Origin: Cladophialophora immunda
Taxonomy: Eukaryota; Ascomycota; Eurotiomycetes; Chaetothyriales; Herpotrichiellaceae
Assembly: GCF_000835495.1 (NCBI RefSeq)
Contig: NW_015622543.1
Coordinates: 1,111,720-1,175,719 of the forward strand
Reading direction: 5' to 3'
DNA length: 64,000 nt
Shown here: positions 23,691 through 35,506 of the stretch, in pieces
How positions within the stretch are numbered: the stretch's first letter is position 1
Layout of the letters: every line of letters starts with the position of its first letter
The notes under the pieces: model-generated
Told to the model about the DNA's origin: nothing
Seen by the model: the letters and a program-made list of their open reading frames with translations, nothing else
The model's database searches: none
Made by a program: the position numbers and the translations under genes

Positions 23691-24576
23691 TCTTCTCCTC
23701 CGTGATACCGCCAACGGCAGAAGCGAATGTCACCGGTCAATATCTGAGCAAAGTATTTTTGCGACGGGGAATGTTGCGTGCGAAGCCTCCACGTAGCATA
23801 TTAGTCTTCAGTACTCTTGGAGCCTATCTCAGTGGTAAGTGTATGAGCAGAAATCTGGAATGTGTATTGAGAAGCTCGGAGAGGCTGGATGCGGTGGCGC
23901 TCACAGCGAGATGAATTACGAAATCGGAAACATGCCGTATCGAAGAGTCTTAATGGAACGGACTTGTCAATCTTCAATGCCATAAACTCTACGGATGCCG
24001 TGGTTGTCACGTCAGGCAATTCATCATTGCGCTGAGCTTTGTCTTAGAAGACGGAGGAACTAAATGCTTAGTCGATTTTTTCGAAATTAGAAGTTTACTC
24101 TTTACTGTGATTTCGAATTTCCGCAAACCGACTATCCTACCGTAGTATACAGCCTCCGTTGATCGGTAAGGGGCCTCGGCTTCGCAAATGATATGGGCCA
24201 AAGCCATATGTACAATCCGAGCACGTCGGCCTTTAGCAAGGGAGTGTTGTGTCGTACTTTCGGGTTCGGCGACACCAATCCGCAATGAATGGTGCGGGAA
24301 GTAGACCGAAACTCTAGGAACCAATTTATCAGTCTCGTGCAAGGTACAGTTTAGAGCCTTTTGAGCCGAAACGGTACCTGAGCCGTAGGAGTTCTGTCTG
24401 ATATGTTGTTGAGGTTCCGTCGGTAACATGCCGTGATGCCCACAAGACAAGCCTATATGGTCCAGCAAAAAAGGAGAACAGTACCTTCCACCCTCCAGGA
24501 TCTGCTATTCTCGTCCTTTCTCTCGATTGTCCCCCAACTGTCATTCCAGGATACCGCAAATTCTTCCACTCGAAAA
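23691..24576. promoter_or_regulatory. Divergent promoter region, CTF1-like regulator / EthD-like gene
   Basis: About 890 bp lie between divergent start codons. No coding feature was recognised apart from an in-frame N-terminal extension of the EthD-like ORF back to an ATG at 24436. A zinc-cluster regulator here could bind CGG-type sites to control itself and the downstream block; no site is claimed. Confidence 0.4.
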
Positions 24577-25272
24577 ATGACTCTCACTAGCGTTGACCAC
24601 GGCACTGGCTTGATGGCCAACTGGGCCAATATCGACGCCAGCTACCTCTTGAAATACCAGCAATGGCTCAACTGCGAGCACATGCCCGAGCGGGTCTCGA
24701 TCCCGGGCTTTCTTCAAGGTCGACGCTACCGGTCGATCGACAACTCGCTCCATTTCCTGGCATTTTACGAAACCGAGACAACGAGCGTCTTGGGCTCCGA
24801 GGAATACCTGCGGAGACTGAACTCCCCGACGCCCTGGACGCTCGAAGCGCTCGGCGCCTTCCAGGGCAACCCGGTGCGAAACATCTACACCCGGATTGCC
24901 GACGGCGGGAAGCCAGGCTTGTTCACGGCGCCCTATGTCATCTCGGTGCGCTTCAATCTGCCCGAGGGCGGCGAGGCCGCCTACGTTGACGGTTGGGTCA
25001 AAGAAACGGCCAAGGACGACAGGGTGGACCGTGTCAGACTCTACAAACAGGATTCCACCATCGGCAACATCCAGACGTCTGAGCGGAAAATATACGGCGC
25101 TGGGCCGGGTGAGCAACTCTACTTCCTCCTCATCGAGTGTACGAAGCCACCAGGAAGCTTGAGCGAGCTGTTCCAGATATGGGATGCGCCGCTTGGTTCA
25201 AAAGCCCAGCGTGATCATGAAGTGACAGGGGCATATTGGCTAGAAATGGCACACGTAGCGTGGAATAAGTAG
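24577..25272 (+). CDS. EthD-like dimeric alpha-beta barrel protein
   Basis: A single exon codes 231 residues from the ATG at 24577, chosen because MTLTSVDHGTGLMANW begins the compact domain. The frame is open back to an ATG at 24436, which would add a less typical 47-residue leader. The N-terminal half has YQQWLNCEHMPERVSIPG and GRRYRS, a pattern seen in EthD/ABM-type small alpha-beta barrel proteins, which often act in degradation of aromatic or ether compounds. The second half (PYVISVRFNLPEGGEA onward) looks like a second copy of the fold. Codon usage is strongly GC3-rich, like the transporter and epimerase downstream. The function is unknown; an enzymatic or accessory role in a catabolic block fits the context. 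Confidence 0.78.
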   Translation: MTLTSVDHGTGLMANWANIDASYLLKYQQWLNCEHMPERVSIPGFLQGRRYRSIDNSLHFLAFYETETTSVLGSEEYLRRLNSPTPWTLEALGAFQGNPVRNIYTRIADGGKPGLFTAPYVISVRFNLPEGGEAAYVDGWVKETAKDDRVDRVRLYKQDSTIGNIQTSERKIYGAGPGEQLYFLLIECTKPPGSLSELFQIWDAPLGSKAQRDHEVTGAYWLEMAHVAWNK

Positions 25273-25778
25273 CATGAGCGACAGAGAACACTTTAGCACA
25301 GCAGGATCAACTCCGTAGAGTTCATGTTCATGCATCTGATTAGAACCTTTCATCTCACAAATCTTGTCACGGGGCAATCTGATTAGGATGGCGGAGAACG
25401 GCCTTTGCCCGAAATTACAGCTCATGGTGTCATTCACCCTGTCGTGGTCACGATGGAAGCTCACCGCAACCAAACGACCAAAAACCAAGCTCGGACGGGT
25501 CGCAAAGGCTAACGGAACCAAAATAGTTCGAAATCATTGCGTTGTGTCGAAGACTGCTATCAACGACAACGCTACAGGACCATTTTTTCAGGCTTGGGAT
25601 TGCCCACAATTCTGAAGGCATAAAGGTCTTTCCCCTGTACATGATTCCTGTTTCCCAGCCCACTCCAGCCGGGCTAGAATCTCAATCAAAAGGCAAACAA
25701 CCTGCCCCTATAATCCCCACACGACACTCCTGCCATCCGCTGCTTGCCCTGATCGCACCAAGAAACCTTGGATCGTCT
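25273..25778. other. Convergent intergenic region
   Basis: This lies between the ends of the EthD-like (+) and JEN1-type (-) genes. Nothing else was recognised. Confidence 0.45.
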
Positions 25779-27382
25779 TCAAGGCTTGTTTTGAGGCGCA
25801 GGGGCTTTCTCAATGTCGTCCTCCGTGGTGCGTGGTGCGGAATGGAGGACCTTCTCCATCGTGTCCTCTCCCACCACATCTTTCAGATCGTCATCCGGTT
25901 CGACATCCAAATGAGCCGCACGCTTTTCCGGACCGATCAACAGGAAGAACACGTCGAAGACGATGGCGCACGCGGTGAAGATACAAATCACTTTACCGTA
26001 GTCGTAGCGCGGAACTCCATTCGACGTGTTGGGGAGGGGGAAGCGCTCGCCGAGCGTCGCCTCAATGGTCGAGCTGGCGCTGGACACTAGGCTCCCTAGC
26101 TGGTAGGTGGTTCCCACGACGAAGGTGCGCACAGATCCCGGCGACAGCTCGCTCAGGTAGATAGGGACAATGCCGAAGATGCCGAGGATGAAGAACTGGC
26201 CGAAGAAGGCCGGGGCGATGATGGACGTGCCGTTGGTGAAGGTGTACGGGTACAGCAGGGCGCCGCCGATAATCGACCCGACAATCATGCTGAGTCGCCG
26301 CCCGAATATCTGGGAGACGTACCCGAACACGATGAAGCCGGCAATGGCGCCCAGGCTGGCGACCACCTGGGTGACCGTCACCGCGTCGGCGGAGAATTCT
26401 TTCTGGGCCTTGAGCATCGTCGGGTAGAGGTCCTGGTTTCCGTGGGTCTGGAACTCGAGACCCCCGAGGAGGAAGACGAGGTAGACCAGCAGCAGCCAAT
26501 GGCGCCGGAGCCCGATTTGGGTCTCCCGGAGGAAAGTCTTGGTGGCACTGTCAGAGGACTCGCGGATCGCCTTGCGGTTGAGGAAGGCCTGCGTCTCCGG
26601 CAGGTAGAGTCGAAAGATGATGAACAACACTGGAGGACCAGCGCTGAACCAATACAGAGGCCGCCAACCGTGCGAGGTAGTGTCAACAAGACCTCGTGCA
26701 AAGACGGTGACCAGGATGAAGCCGAACGTGTAACCTGCCTGCAGAAGCCCGGAAACGACTCCGCGCGCTTCAGAGGGGCAGTCTTCCAACGCGGTGACGA
26801 CGGCGTTTCCGTATATGCCCCCCATGGCCACCCCGAAGAGAGCACGGCAGGCGAGGAACTGTTGGTAATTCTGGCAGAAGCCGGTGCCCAGTTGAATGAC
26901 GATAAAAAGAGCGTTGTTGATGATGAACAGCCATTTACGACCATATCTATCGGCCGCGAGCCCAAACCCAATCGAGCCCACAGAACGGAGCATAAGCGTG
27001 ATTGTGAGGCCCCAGGTGATATCGGCAACGCTTTTGTCAAAGGCAATGGCCAGCTGGGTGGTGGTCATCCCGACCGTAAAGAAGTCCAGGGCTGCCCAAG
27101 ACCAGCTGCATTCGGCGCACTACGAGACGTCAATGATATGAGCATAGAGGATGTCGCATAATACTCTTTGGGACGTACTGCAAAGAAGAGCCAGTCGCGA
27201 CGTGTCAGCAAGCCCAAGACTCTCAGAGGGTTTGGAGGGATTGTCATTGGCGGCTTGAGGGTGGAAAGACGGGTCGCCATGTACCGACTGAGGCTCATGT
27301 CGAGGTCAGATTCATATTGAGAATGCGCCGCATCTTCGATGTGAGTGATTATGCGCTGCTCAGCGCCCTCGACCTTGGCCAT
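25779..27382 (-). CDS. JEN1-type monocarboxylate/dicarboxylate proton symporter (MFS)
   Basis: Exons 27382-27179 and 27119-25779 give 514 residues with about twelve membrane segments. The cytosolic N-terminus is followed by RRDWLFFACAECSWSWAALD and FFTVGMTTTQLA. The MFS loop 2-3 motif GFGLAADRYGRKW and FQTHGNQDLYPTML, the JEN signature region (N/T-H-x-x-QDxxPT), are both present. CRALFGVAMGGIYGNA and EARGVVSGLLQAGY also match the JEN family. Known members import lactate, pyruvate, succinate or malate with protons at the plasma membrane. The acidic C-terminal tail is typical of regulated, endocytosed carriers. The start at 27382 is the first ATG; the frame extends upstream only to a GTG. It is divergent from the epimerase (717 bp apart), suggesting co-regulation. 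Confidence 0.92.
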
Positions 27383-28099
27383 CGTCTGGGAGTCCGACAA
27401 CGGTAGCGGAAGAATATCTCTGTATTGTGTTGCGAGAAGCACAGCCGAGTGTTGAGCAGATGCTTAGCGGATGCTTGATCTAAAGTATTAATGCTTGTCA
27501 ACTTCACTTTGGAGGCACACCACTACATATTCACAGTCGTAGCCTGACTCAGTATTTGACGGTCAAAGACCGAGGGCCATTTATCCACAATCACGATTGT
27601 CGCGGTCAAATGAACACTACCTCTTCCCATCTGTGGCCTGTTGGGCCGGTAAGCGAACGGACGCGGGAAGTCTGGGGCACAGGGAGAGTCTGGGGTGCAC
27701 ATGGACATGAGTTGATCAATCCGATAGGTGAGGATCCTCAGAAGCGGTTTGTCCCTGCATAGAATGTTTGAAGAAGCATTCTCGGTATTGGCCCGTCCGC
27801 TTAGCTGTGCTTCTTCACCTTCGAGGTCGGTATTGAGCTCGGTGACATACCGACGGTTGTTCGAACCCCTGCGGGGCCCCGCAAATATTGTCCGACACGA
27901 GGTTCGTACAATCTTGACTCTCGAACATGAAGGAGCAGCAGCAATGCCGCCGACTATAAGGCGTCGAGGTTTTCGTCCAGTTGAGATGTTTGACTCGTCA
28001 ATATAGCAACACGCCGCTCGTCTCATCACTTGTTCAAAGTCGCACCAAAACACTTTCTGTCCCGATAGAGCAGAACAGACCGAAAGAGCCTCCTCAACA
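27383..28099. promoter_or_regulatory. Divergent promoter region, JEN1-type transporter / epimerase
   Basis: 717 bp separate the start codons of the transporter (-) and the epimerase (+). A long minus-strand ORF here has no domain and was judged spurious. Shared regulation of uptake and metabolism is the likely reason for the arrangement (inference). Confidence 0.45.
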
Positions 28100-29194
28100 A
28101 TGGCACAAACACAACCCAAAACAAACAAAGGCGAGTTCCTCGAATTTCAGACTCTTCCAGACATCATCAAGACGGAGGAAGAGTGCGAAGAACTGCTCTC
28201 TCGCCCGCCGGCATGGCTCCCAGCACTCCTCGAAGGTGTGGGAGATATCATGTTCCTCGGGGTCGGGGGGAAGGTTGGTCCCACGATTGCCCGCATGGCC
28301 AAGCGTGCGGTCCCGTCGAGGCGGATCATCGGTGTCGCTCGATTCTCCGAGAAAGGCCTCAAGGAACGGCTTGAAAGCTGGGGGATCGAGACGATCACGG
28401 CCGACTTGTTGGACCCGGCCTCAATCGGTCGCCTCCCCAACGTACCCAATATTGTGTACATGGCGGGGAAGAAATTTGGCACCGGCGACGACGCGAGCTT
28501 TACTTGGGCCATGAACACGCACGTTCCGGCGCTGGTCGCCGAGCGGTTCAAGGACTCGCGCCTGGTGGGCTTCTCGTCCATCTGTGTTTATCCCTTTGTC
28601 TCGGTCTACGGCGGTGGTTGGGACGAGCAGGGCTACGCCGGTGGCGACGAGAAGACAGCCGAGGCCGGCCCGATCGGTGAATATCCCACCAGCTGCGTCG
28701 GGCGGGAGCGGATCTTCACCTATTTCTCCAAGAAATACGGGACCCCCGGCCGGCAGATGCGCCTGAACTACGCCATCGACATGCGCTACGGCGCGCTGTA
28801 CGACATTGCGACCATGGTCCGGACGGGAACCCCCGTCCCCATCAAGACGGCCTACGTCTCGGTCATTTGGCAAGGGGACAGCAATGCGCAAATCCTCGGG
28901 GCTCTGGCGCATACGACCTCGCCGACCAGCGCCCTGAACATTGGCGGTCCGGAATATACCAGCGTCCGCATGCTGGCGCATGAATTCGGGCGCCGCTTCG
29001 GCATTGAGCCCAAGTTCGAGGGCGAGGAGTCGCCCTACGGATACCACAATCACAGCCTCGCGGCACAGCGCCTGTATGGATATCCGGTCGTTCCACTGGC
29101 TAGGATGATCGATTGGGTTGCTAGCTGGGTTCAACGGGATATGCCTTCATCAAACAAGCCAACCCATTTTGATGAGCGTGCTGGAAACTATTGA
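28100..29194 (+). CDS. NAD-dependent epimerase/dehydratase family protein (extended SDR)
   Basis: A single 364-residue exon. The cofactor loop is FLGVGGKVGPTIARMAKRA (GxGGxxG), preceded by an unusual 50-residue N-terminal extension. VYMAGKKFGT and FSSICVYPFVS mark the Rossmann strands that carry the catalytic Ser. The expected YxxxK is replaced by YPTSCVGRER, so the classic tyrosine-lysine pair is altered. Downstream MRLNYAIDMRYG, SVIWQGDSNAQI and LNIGGPEYTS are typical of nucleotide-sugar-like or sugar-acid dehydratases/epimerases. The product probably acts on a small polyol or sugar acid, but the substrate is unknown. It is divergent from the JEN1-type carrier and shares its GC-rich codon usage. 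Confidence 0.88.
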   Translation: MAQTQPKTNKGEFLEFQTLPDIIKTEEECEELLSRPPAWLPALLEGVGDIMFLGVGGKVGPTIARMAKRAVPSRRIIGVARFSEKGLKERLESWGIETITADLLDPASIGRLPNVPNIVYMAGKKFGTGDDASFTWAMNTHVPALVAERFKDSRLVGFSSICVYPFVSVYGGGWDEQGYAGGDEKTAEAGPIGEYPTSCVGRERIFTYFSKKYGTPGRQMRLNYAIDMRYGALYDIATMVRTGTPVPIKTAYVSVIWQGDSNAQILGALAHTTSPTSALNIGGPEYTSVRMLAHEFGRRFGIEPKFEGEESPYGYHNHSLAAQRLYGYPVVPLARMIDWVASWVQRDMPSSNKPTHFDERAGNY

Positions 29195-29919
29195 AAAACG
29201 CGTGAAGTTGTTCAAGAGAGATCGAAAGACTCCCAGAGACGATATAGCCAAGCTCCTGACCACTAAGGTTGATCAGCCAAATAAATTTCAAACAATGTCC
29301 GCAAATCTCAGTAACATGTCTCTCCAAATACAGAGCAGAGTCACTCTCGATCCTTAAGGCACGGGGCGAACACAGTCAAAAGATCAATAAATCAGCTATC
29401 GCTCTGAAGAGCTCAAGAACTAGTCTCATCTAACCTAAACCAAAATTCCCAAAAGCTGTGTACCCGAAGGAAAAATATCCCCTACAGACAGATGTGACAT
29501 GTCGGGACAAGTGGCCAGGAGAACGATGTCGACAAACTCGTGATGAGACTGGAGAAATTTAGCTTATTAGGGTTGAGTTGGAACAGAGCTAGTATTCTAA
29601 TCAAAGTGGTGATTGTCTGTCCAAGTGTCTATCTACCTGTGGTGCCTGACATTTAGCCGTCTGGGTTGTGTATGTACAAATATCAACAGGAACCTCACGC
29701 CTTTTCGCTTGTACAGCCTCCACAGATAGCTTTGTATGAGGATATTGCCAACCTACGTTAACAAGACTTGGTGCATTTCGGCGAGCCCTCAGATATCGTG
29801 ACGACTACCCAGGAAATGCTACGTTCTAGTAGTGTTGCTCCCAATCAACTGAATTGACCAACGTTAAATTGGTGACCTAGCTGTATATGGAAGAACAGAC
29901 TTCTCCCATCTTAGAGTTA
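29195..29919. other. Convergent intergenic region
   Basis: About 725 bp between the epimerase (+) and thiolase (-) 3' ends. It is AT-richer than its flanks. No gene was seen. Confidence 0.45.
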
Positions 29920-31337
<1,418 letters not shown>

Positions 31338-32020
31338 GATGGTCCAAAGATAAGGTGCTTGCAAAAGTGTTACAAGAGGTGCATCAAAAGGCGTACATTG
31401 TCCTAAAGGTCAAGACCGTTCCGACAACAGAAAAGCAGGTAGTGAGAAAAAGTGATATCAGAATGCAGTAGACTGGTAATACTTGATCCCGTAGATCCAG
31501 TTGACCTGCCTGGCCAGTGAGCTTGGCAGAGAAGGCGGTCATTAAGCCGTATGGAGAGATGAGCCTGATGCGGTGGAGACCGAATACATCGGAATCCCTC
31601 CGTTGCGTTGGTGGCAACTCTATGACCTGGCCACGCCGAGGGGCGGTTGTCGTATCTGACTAGCAAATTTCAACCCCCATCTCCAGTGGAGGTTGCGCGG
31701 AAGGACGGCACGGAACAAAATGAGGACGGACTGCTAAGGAAGTTGGAAAGGCCGAAATGGTCTTCTGGCCAATAAAACTAGGATGGGACACGCGAGAGAG
31801 AAGGCTGAGAAGGGGGAGAATGGGTAGGGCCGGTCTTGGTAAGACGATCTCAACACGTCCGTCCAAAAGCAAGTTCCGAACGAAGAATGCCGAGCCCGGT
31901 ATTCTAATGGACGATGGATCTTCTAGTCGGGGATTCTAGACCATTTATCATCCCACGGTTTTGGGAGCACTCAGTGCTCCTGGGCAGCTATTAGTGGAAA
32001 CACAACCGGGCAACTGAACG
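31338..32020. other. Intergenic region between thiolase and enoyl-CoA hydratase
   Basis: About 680 bp, serving as the thiolase promoter and the hydratase 3' flank (both genes on the minus strand). The short ORFs here have no recognisable domain. Confidence 0.45.
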
Positions 32021-32943
32021 CTAAAGGTTCGAAGGGCGCCATTGGGGCTCCTTCTTCTGAGCAAACGCATCCAGCCCAATCTGGGCATTCTCGCCCTTGT
32101 ATAACGCCTTAGCGAAGCGGTCCTGTGTCACTCGATTCGCCTGCTCGACACTGGCTTGTTGCCAGGCCTCTCTGATGGCGAACCGCGACACAATGATCGC
32201 ATCCGGAGAATAGCTAGCCACGCGCTGAGCCAGCTCGACGGCCTCTTGCACAACCGAATCTGGGGTGTTGGAAATCTTATTGATGAGGTTCAATCGGAGC
32301 GCTTCCTCCGCCGACAGTTTTCGGCCTGTCAGAGCGATTTCGGAGGCGATCTGAAGCCCGCATAGGCGCATCAGCCGTGGTAGGCCCCCAGCGTTCGCGG
32401 CGAGTCCACGCGCGGCTTCTGGTAATCCAAATGTCGCCATGGGAGATGCAACAACCATGTCACTAGAGTATCTTGATTAGCGGATTACTGATCACATTGT
32501 TGTCTAGATTGGCATCCCGTTGTTTACCAGTTCAGGGCAATCTCGAACCCACCGCCTAGAGCATATCCATTTACTGCCGCAATGATGGGTTTCTTCCGAT
32601 GTGTCGCGAGACTGATCCCGGCGAATCCCCCAGGCGGATACCTCTGCAGTGCTCTGTGTGGTGCTCCTGGCCCGCCTTGATCCGGCATGTTGAGTTTGCC
32701 TTGCTCAATGAGGTCTGCACCAGCACAGAAGGATTTTCTGCCTGCCCCCGTGATTATGGCGACGCGAAGGGAGGGCTCCTGGTCGTACCAGTCGAAGATA
32801 GATTCGGCCTGCCAGTGGGCTGCTGCATCGACGGAGTTCATAGCCCGCTCGCGATTGATGGTGACCAGGAGGACGAAAGGCGCGGGATAGGACAAGATGA
32901 ACGAGGGAGACGGCGGAGGACTAGTTGCGGTGTGATTTGCCAT
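32021..32943 (-). CDS. Enoyl-CoA hydratase/isomerase family protein
   Basis: Crotonase-fold enzyme that hydrates or isomerises enoyl-CoA thioesters in beta-oxidation-like routes. Exons 32943-32528 and 32462-32021 give 285 residues, the normal length. Visible motifs are FCAGADLIEQG (CoA/oxyanion-hole region), AAVNGYALGGGFEIALNCD with the first catalytic glutamate in FEIAL, and FGLPEAARGLAANAGG with the second glutamate in PEA. The C-terminus SNL is only weakly like PTS1. The ATG at 32943 gives the compact N-terminus; the ORF upstream of it is not needed. With the neighbouring thiolase this could supply two consecutive steps of an acyl-CoA degradation pathway, whose substrate is unknown. Confidence 0.92.
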
Positions 32944-34399
32944 GATTATTCTCGTGGGCGATGTTGAGAGGTCAACAAAGCGCAACCATGACGAGACTCG
33001 TAAGAGCAGAGACAGGAGCAATTCATTCATATGAGTGAAAGACAAGTCGTCCGTTCGGCATCGGATTCTTACCGACGAGAGCCCACGTTTATCTGTAGTA
33101 GCCTTCCAATCACGGTGACTTGGATGGTTGTTGACCCACAATGCGGGTCCCATGTGGCTTTGTATCTAAATGGTGGTAGCGATGCAAATACCTGAACTTC
33201 GCCGGTTATTGCACCTGAGGTTTGCTAAGAAGGCGGTCCCGCGTATCACGGCCTAGCGGATTCCGGAGACAACAGAACATCTGCGATCGAGGCGCCGGTT
33301 TATCTCGACACAGTGGTTAATATATTTGCTGGATTCTCTGAGCCGACCGACAAAGATGTCTAGAAAGGTTGTGATTGAGCGAATCAATCACCAGCATCGC
33401 CCACAGAGCCTCGGGCACTGGTCCAATATTCCTCCCTTTCAGGAGAGTCGGAATTACGATCGAGATATGGAACCATTCGACGCATGAGCAGGAGGCCGAG
33501 GTAGCAGCGCCAGACTTAGGGCGGATGACAGGCCATTGCGATGCCAACCATTCCATGGGGTCGCAGAGTGTATGGAACGCTTTCCTTTAACTGGTTCGTG
33601 TTGCGGGTACTGAAGAAAAAGGGAGACGACTAAAAGGGTTAGACAGCTTTGCAGGCTGCTTGTGGAATACTCAGGAAACAGCAGGTCAGCCGGAAGGCAA
33701 GTTAAGGTGGCTCTCTAGCTCTAGTACTAGTCCGAAAATGGATGTTACAGGATAAGCCGGCGTCCGGTCGTGATAGGGCGGCTTGCATTTCAACACGACC
33801 CCAGCAACCCTCCATCAAACCGCAGGACTACGAGCTATTGCCTACTGATGATGAATAGGGATCGGAGGATTTGAACTTTTCTCGTGTCGGCATCATAAGA
33901 GCTTCCTAGGGGTACATAGAACAGTTGATCTAGCCTTTATTAACGCCGCGAGAGCCATGCAAGCCAGCCAGTGCGCAGATGATCCTCGTCGGAAGGCCAT
34001 GGTGTTTTGGAGTGGGAAATTCCTCTTCTCAACAAGCATTCTGATATCGGACACATGTTGCAAAAAGAGGGGGTTCTTTGATCGAGTCGAGTAAGGTATG
34101 CCGGTATAAGGTCGAAGGTAGGTGAGGCTAGAAGCCCCGCTGCTGTGTATTTTGTGTTGCTGAATAAAGTACCATTTTTCTTCCATCAATGGTACCCGCC
34201 GCCACCGGTAATGTTGCAGAGCATATTCCATCGTGTTGTTCTTCCTGCTAACCGCACCTCGTCTTCAGAAGCTGAGCCAGAAACGTCCAAGGCACCATCT
34301 GCACGCTCATTGTACAGCTCGTAAACCCGGATTCCACGTCTCCGTTCACATCATGCGAGCAGTCCGCACGTACCTCTCCACGTGCTCTTGAGTAGGGAT
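32944..34399. other. Long intergenic region
   Basis: About 1.45 kb between the enoyl-CoA hydratase start and the 3' end of the ATG33-like gene. A 112-codon minus-strand ORF at 33893-34231 has no recognisable domain. A GGATTTGAAC stretch near 33860 recalls a tRNA T-arm but no cloverleaf forms. No gene is called. Confidence 0.4.
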
Positions 34400-35050
34400 T
34401 CAAGCCCCGTCACCCCAGATACCCACAACGCCCATTGCAAACCCAATTCCGGCAATCCAACTTCGGACCTTCTGCACCTTGCGTTCCCGGATCATCTCCA
34501 TCTCGACCTTTTCGCCGTTCACCTGATGCTCTTCACTGCTATCTGATTCCACTTCGATATATCCGCTCTCGTCACTCGCTGAGGGGGTTGCGACTCTCGA
34601 GGCCTTCACATGTCCGCTCTGTCCGTGTCCACTTGATCGAGAGCTGATGGCCCATGATGGGAAGCGTGAGAAGCCGTTAAACCAATACTCGACGCCTTGT
34701 CCCCCAATGAAGCTCACAAGGGCAGTCCAGAGGAGGTACGGATGACGGCCTCGTGGGCTTGCGAGGGTGTATGCAGTAATCAGAGACAACGAGGAGATGG
34801 ACGCCAAAGTGAGGATCTGCCGTGTTGACTGGGTCTGGATTGTGGCAAGAGTGCGTGCCGCCAGAGATGCGGAGGGGAGAAGTGCAAGGGAGGGTAGAGT
34901 TATGGATTGGAGAGTGTAGGATGTCCCCTGTCAGGAAGCTGTCAGTCGTGGTTGCCGAAGCGGCACAGGATGGGAGTTGGACCAACGCACCGTCAAGAGA
35001 CCGAGGGAGATAGTCCCCACAAACTTGGTGATGCTTATCGGGCAGGGCAT
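34400..35050 (-). CDS. ATG33: Atg33-like mitophagy membrane protein
   Basis: Atg33 is a small mitochondrial outer-membrane protein needed for selective mitophagy in yeast; filamentous fungi have a recognisable relative. Exons 35050-34991 and 34927-34400 give 195 residues. The N-terminus ITKFVGTISLGLLTGTSY spans the 62-bp intron and is the family hallmark. It is followed by TLPSLALLPSASLAARTLA, SSLSLITAYTLASPRGRHP and LLWTALVSFIGGQGVE, then a polar loop with Ser/Glu-rich sequence and a last hydrophobic segment WIAGIGFAMGVVGIWG. Four membrane segments are expected. The Ser-rich loop could be phosphorylated, as known for yeast Atg33; this is inference. Confidence 0.85.
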
Positions 35051-35506
35051 CGCTGCGGCTCTGTTGCTGTAGGGTGGTTGTGTTCAGGTCTGGGAAAGTC
35101 GAAGATCGCAGCTACTTGGAGCGGTGGAGGATCTCCGGCAGGCGCGTCAATGGCGGGGTCAGACCACTCGTAGTGTGTCGTCCGAGCTGAGTATGGTTCG
35201 GTATTCGACAACCTGGGAGCTGATATGGATGGAGGATGTAGGAGGAATAGCGGACGGGAATGAACTGGAAGCAAGGAACGGTCTGGAGTGATGGGAAGCT
35301 CGCAGACCAACGACGATGTTGCGAAGCTGCGGTGCCTGCGCTCGGCTGCCCGGCCAGTTGTTGGCCAGTTTCTACCGCCGCCTTACGTAATCCCGCCTAT
35401 CAATTCCAACCTCAACTCATCCTCCTCATCTTCATCCTACGCTCCAATACCCCTTTGGCCTCGACCCTTTAAGTGGTAGTGATCATATCATTCAGACTCT
35501 ATCTCG
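35051..35506. other. Intergenic region 5' of the Atg33-like gene
   Basis: About 455 bp, serving as the Atg33-like promoter and the 3' flank of the patatin-RING gene (both minus strand). It is pyrimidine-rich near 35410-35450. Confidence 0.4.

Noticed and set aside
27523..28128. 201-codon minus-strand ORF in the JEN/epimerase promoter region
   Set aside because: Composition and content show no domain. It overlaps the 5' end of the epimerase and a divergent promoter region.
28421..29134. 237-codon ORF antisense to the epimerase
   Set aside because: It is a shadow of a GC-rich coding frame on the other strand.
33850..33900. GGATTTGAAC stretch recalling an antisense tRNA T-arm
   Set aside because: The flanking bases do not form a T stem and no acceptor stem partner is found.
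33893..34231. 112-codon minus-strand ORF between the hydratase and Atg33-like genes
   Set aside because: No domain is recognised and there is no conserved-looking motif.
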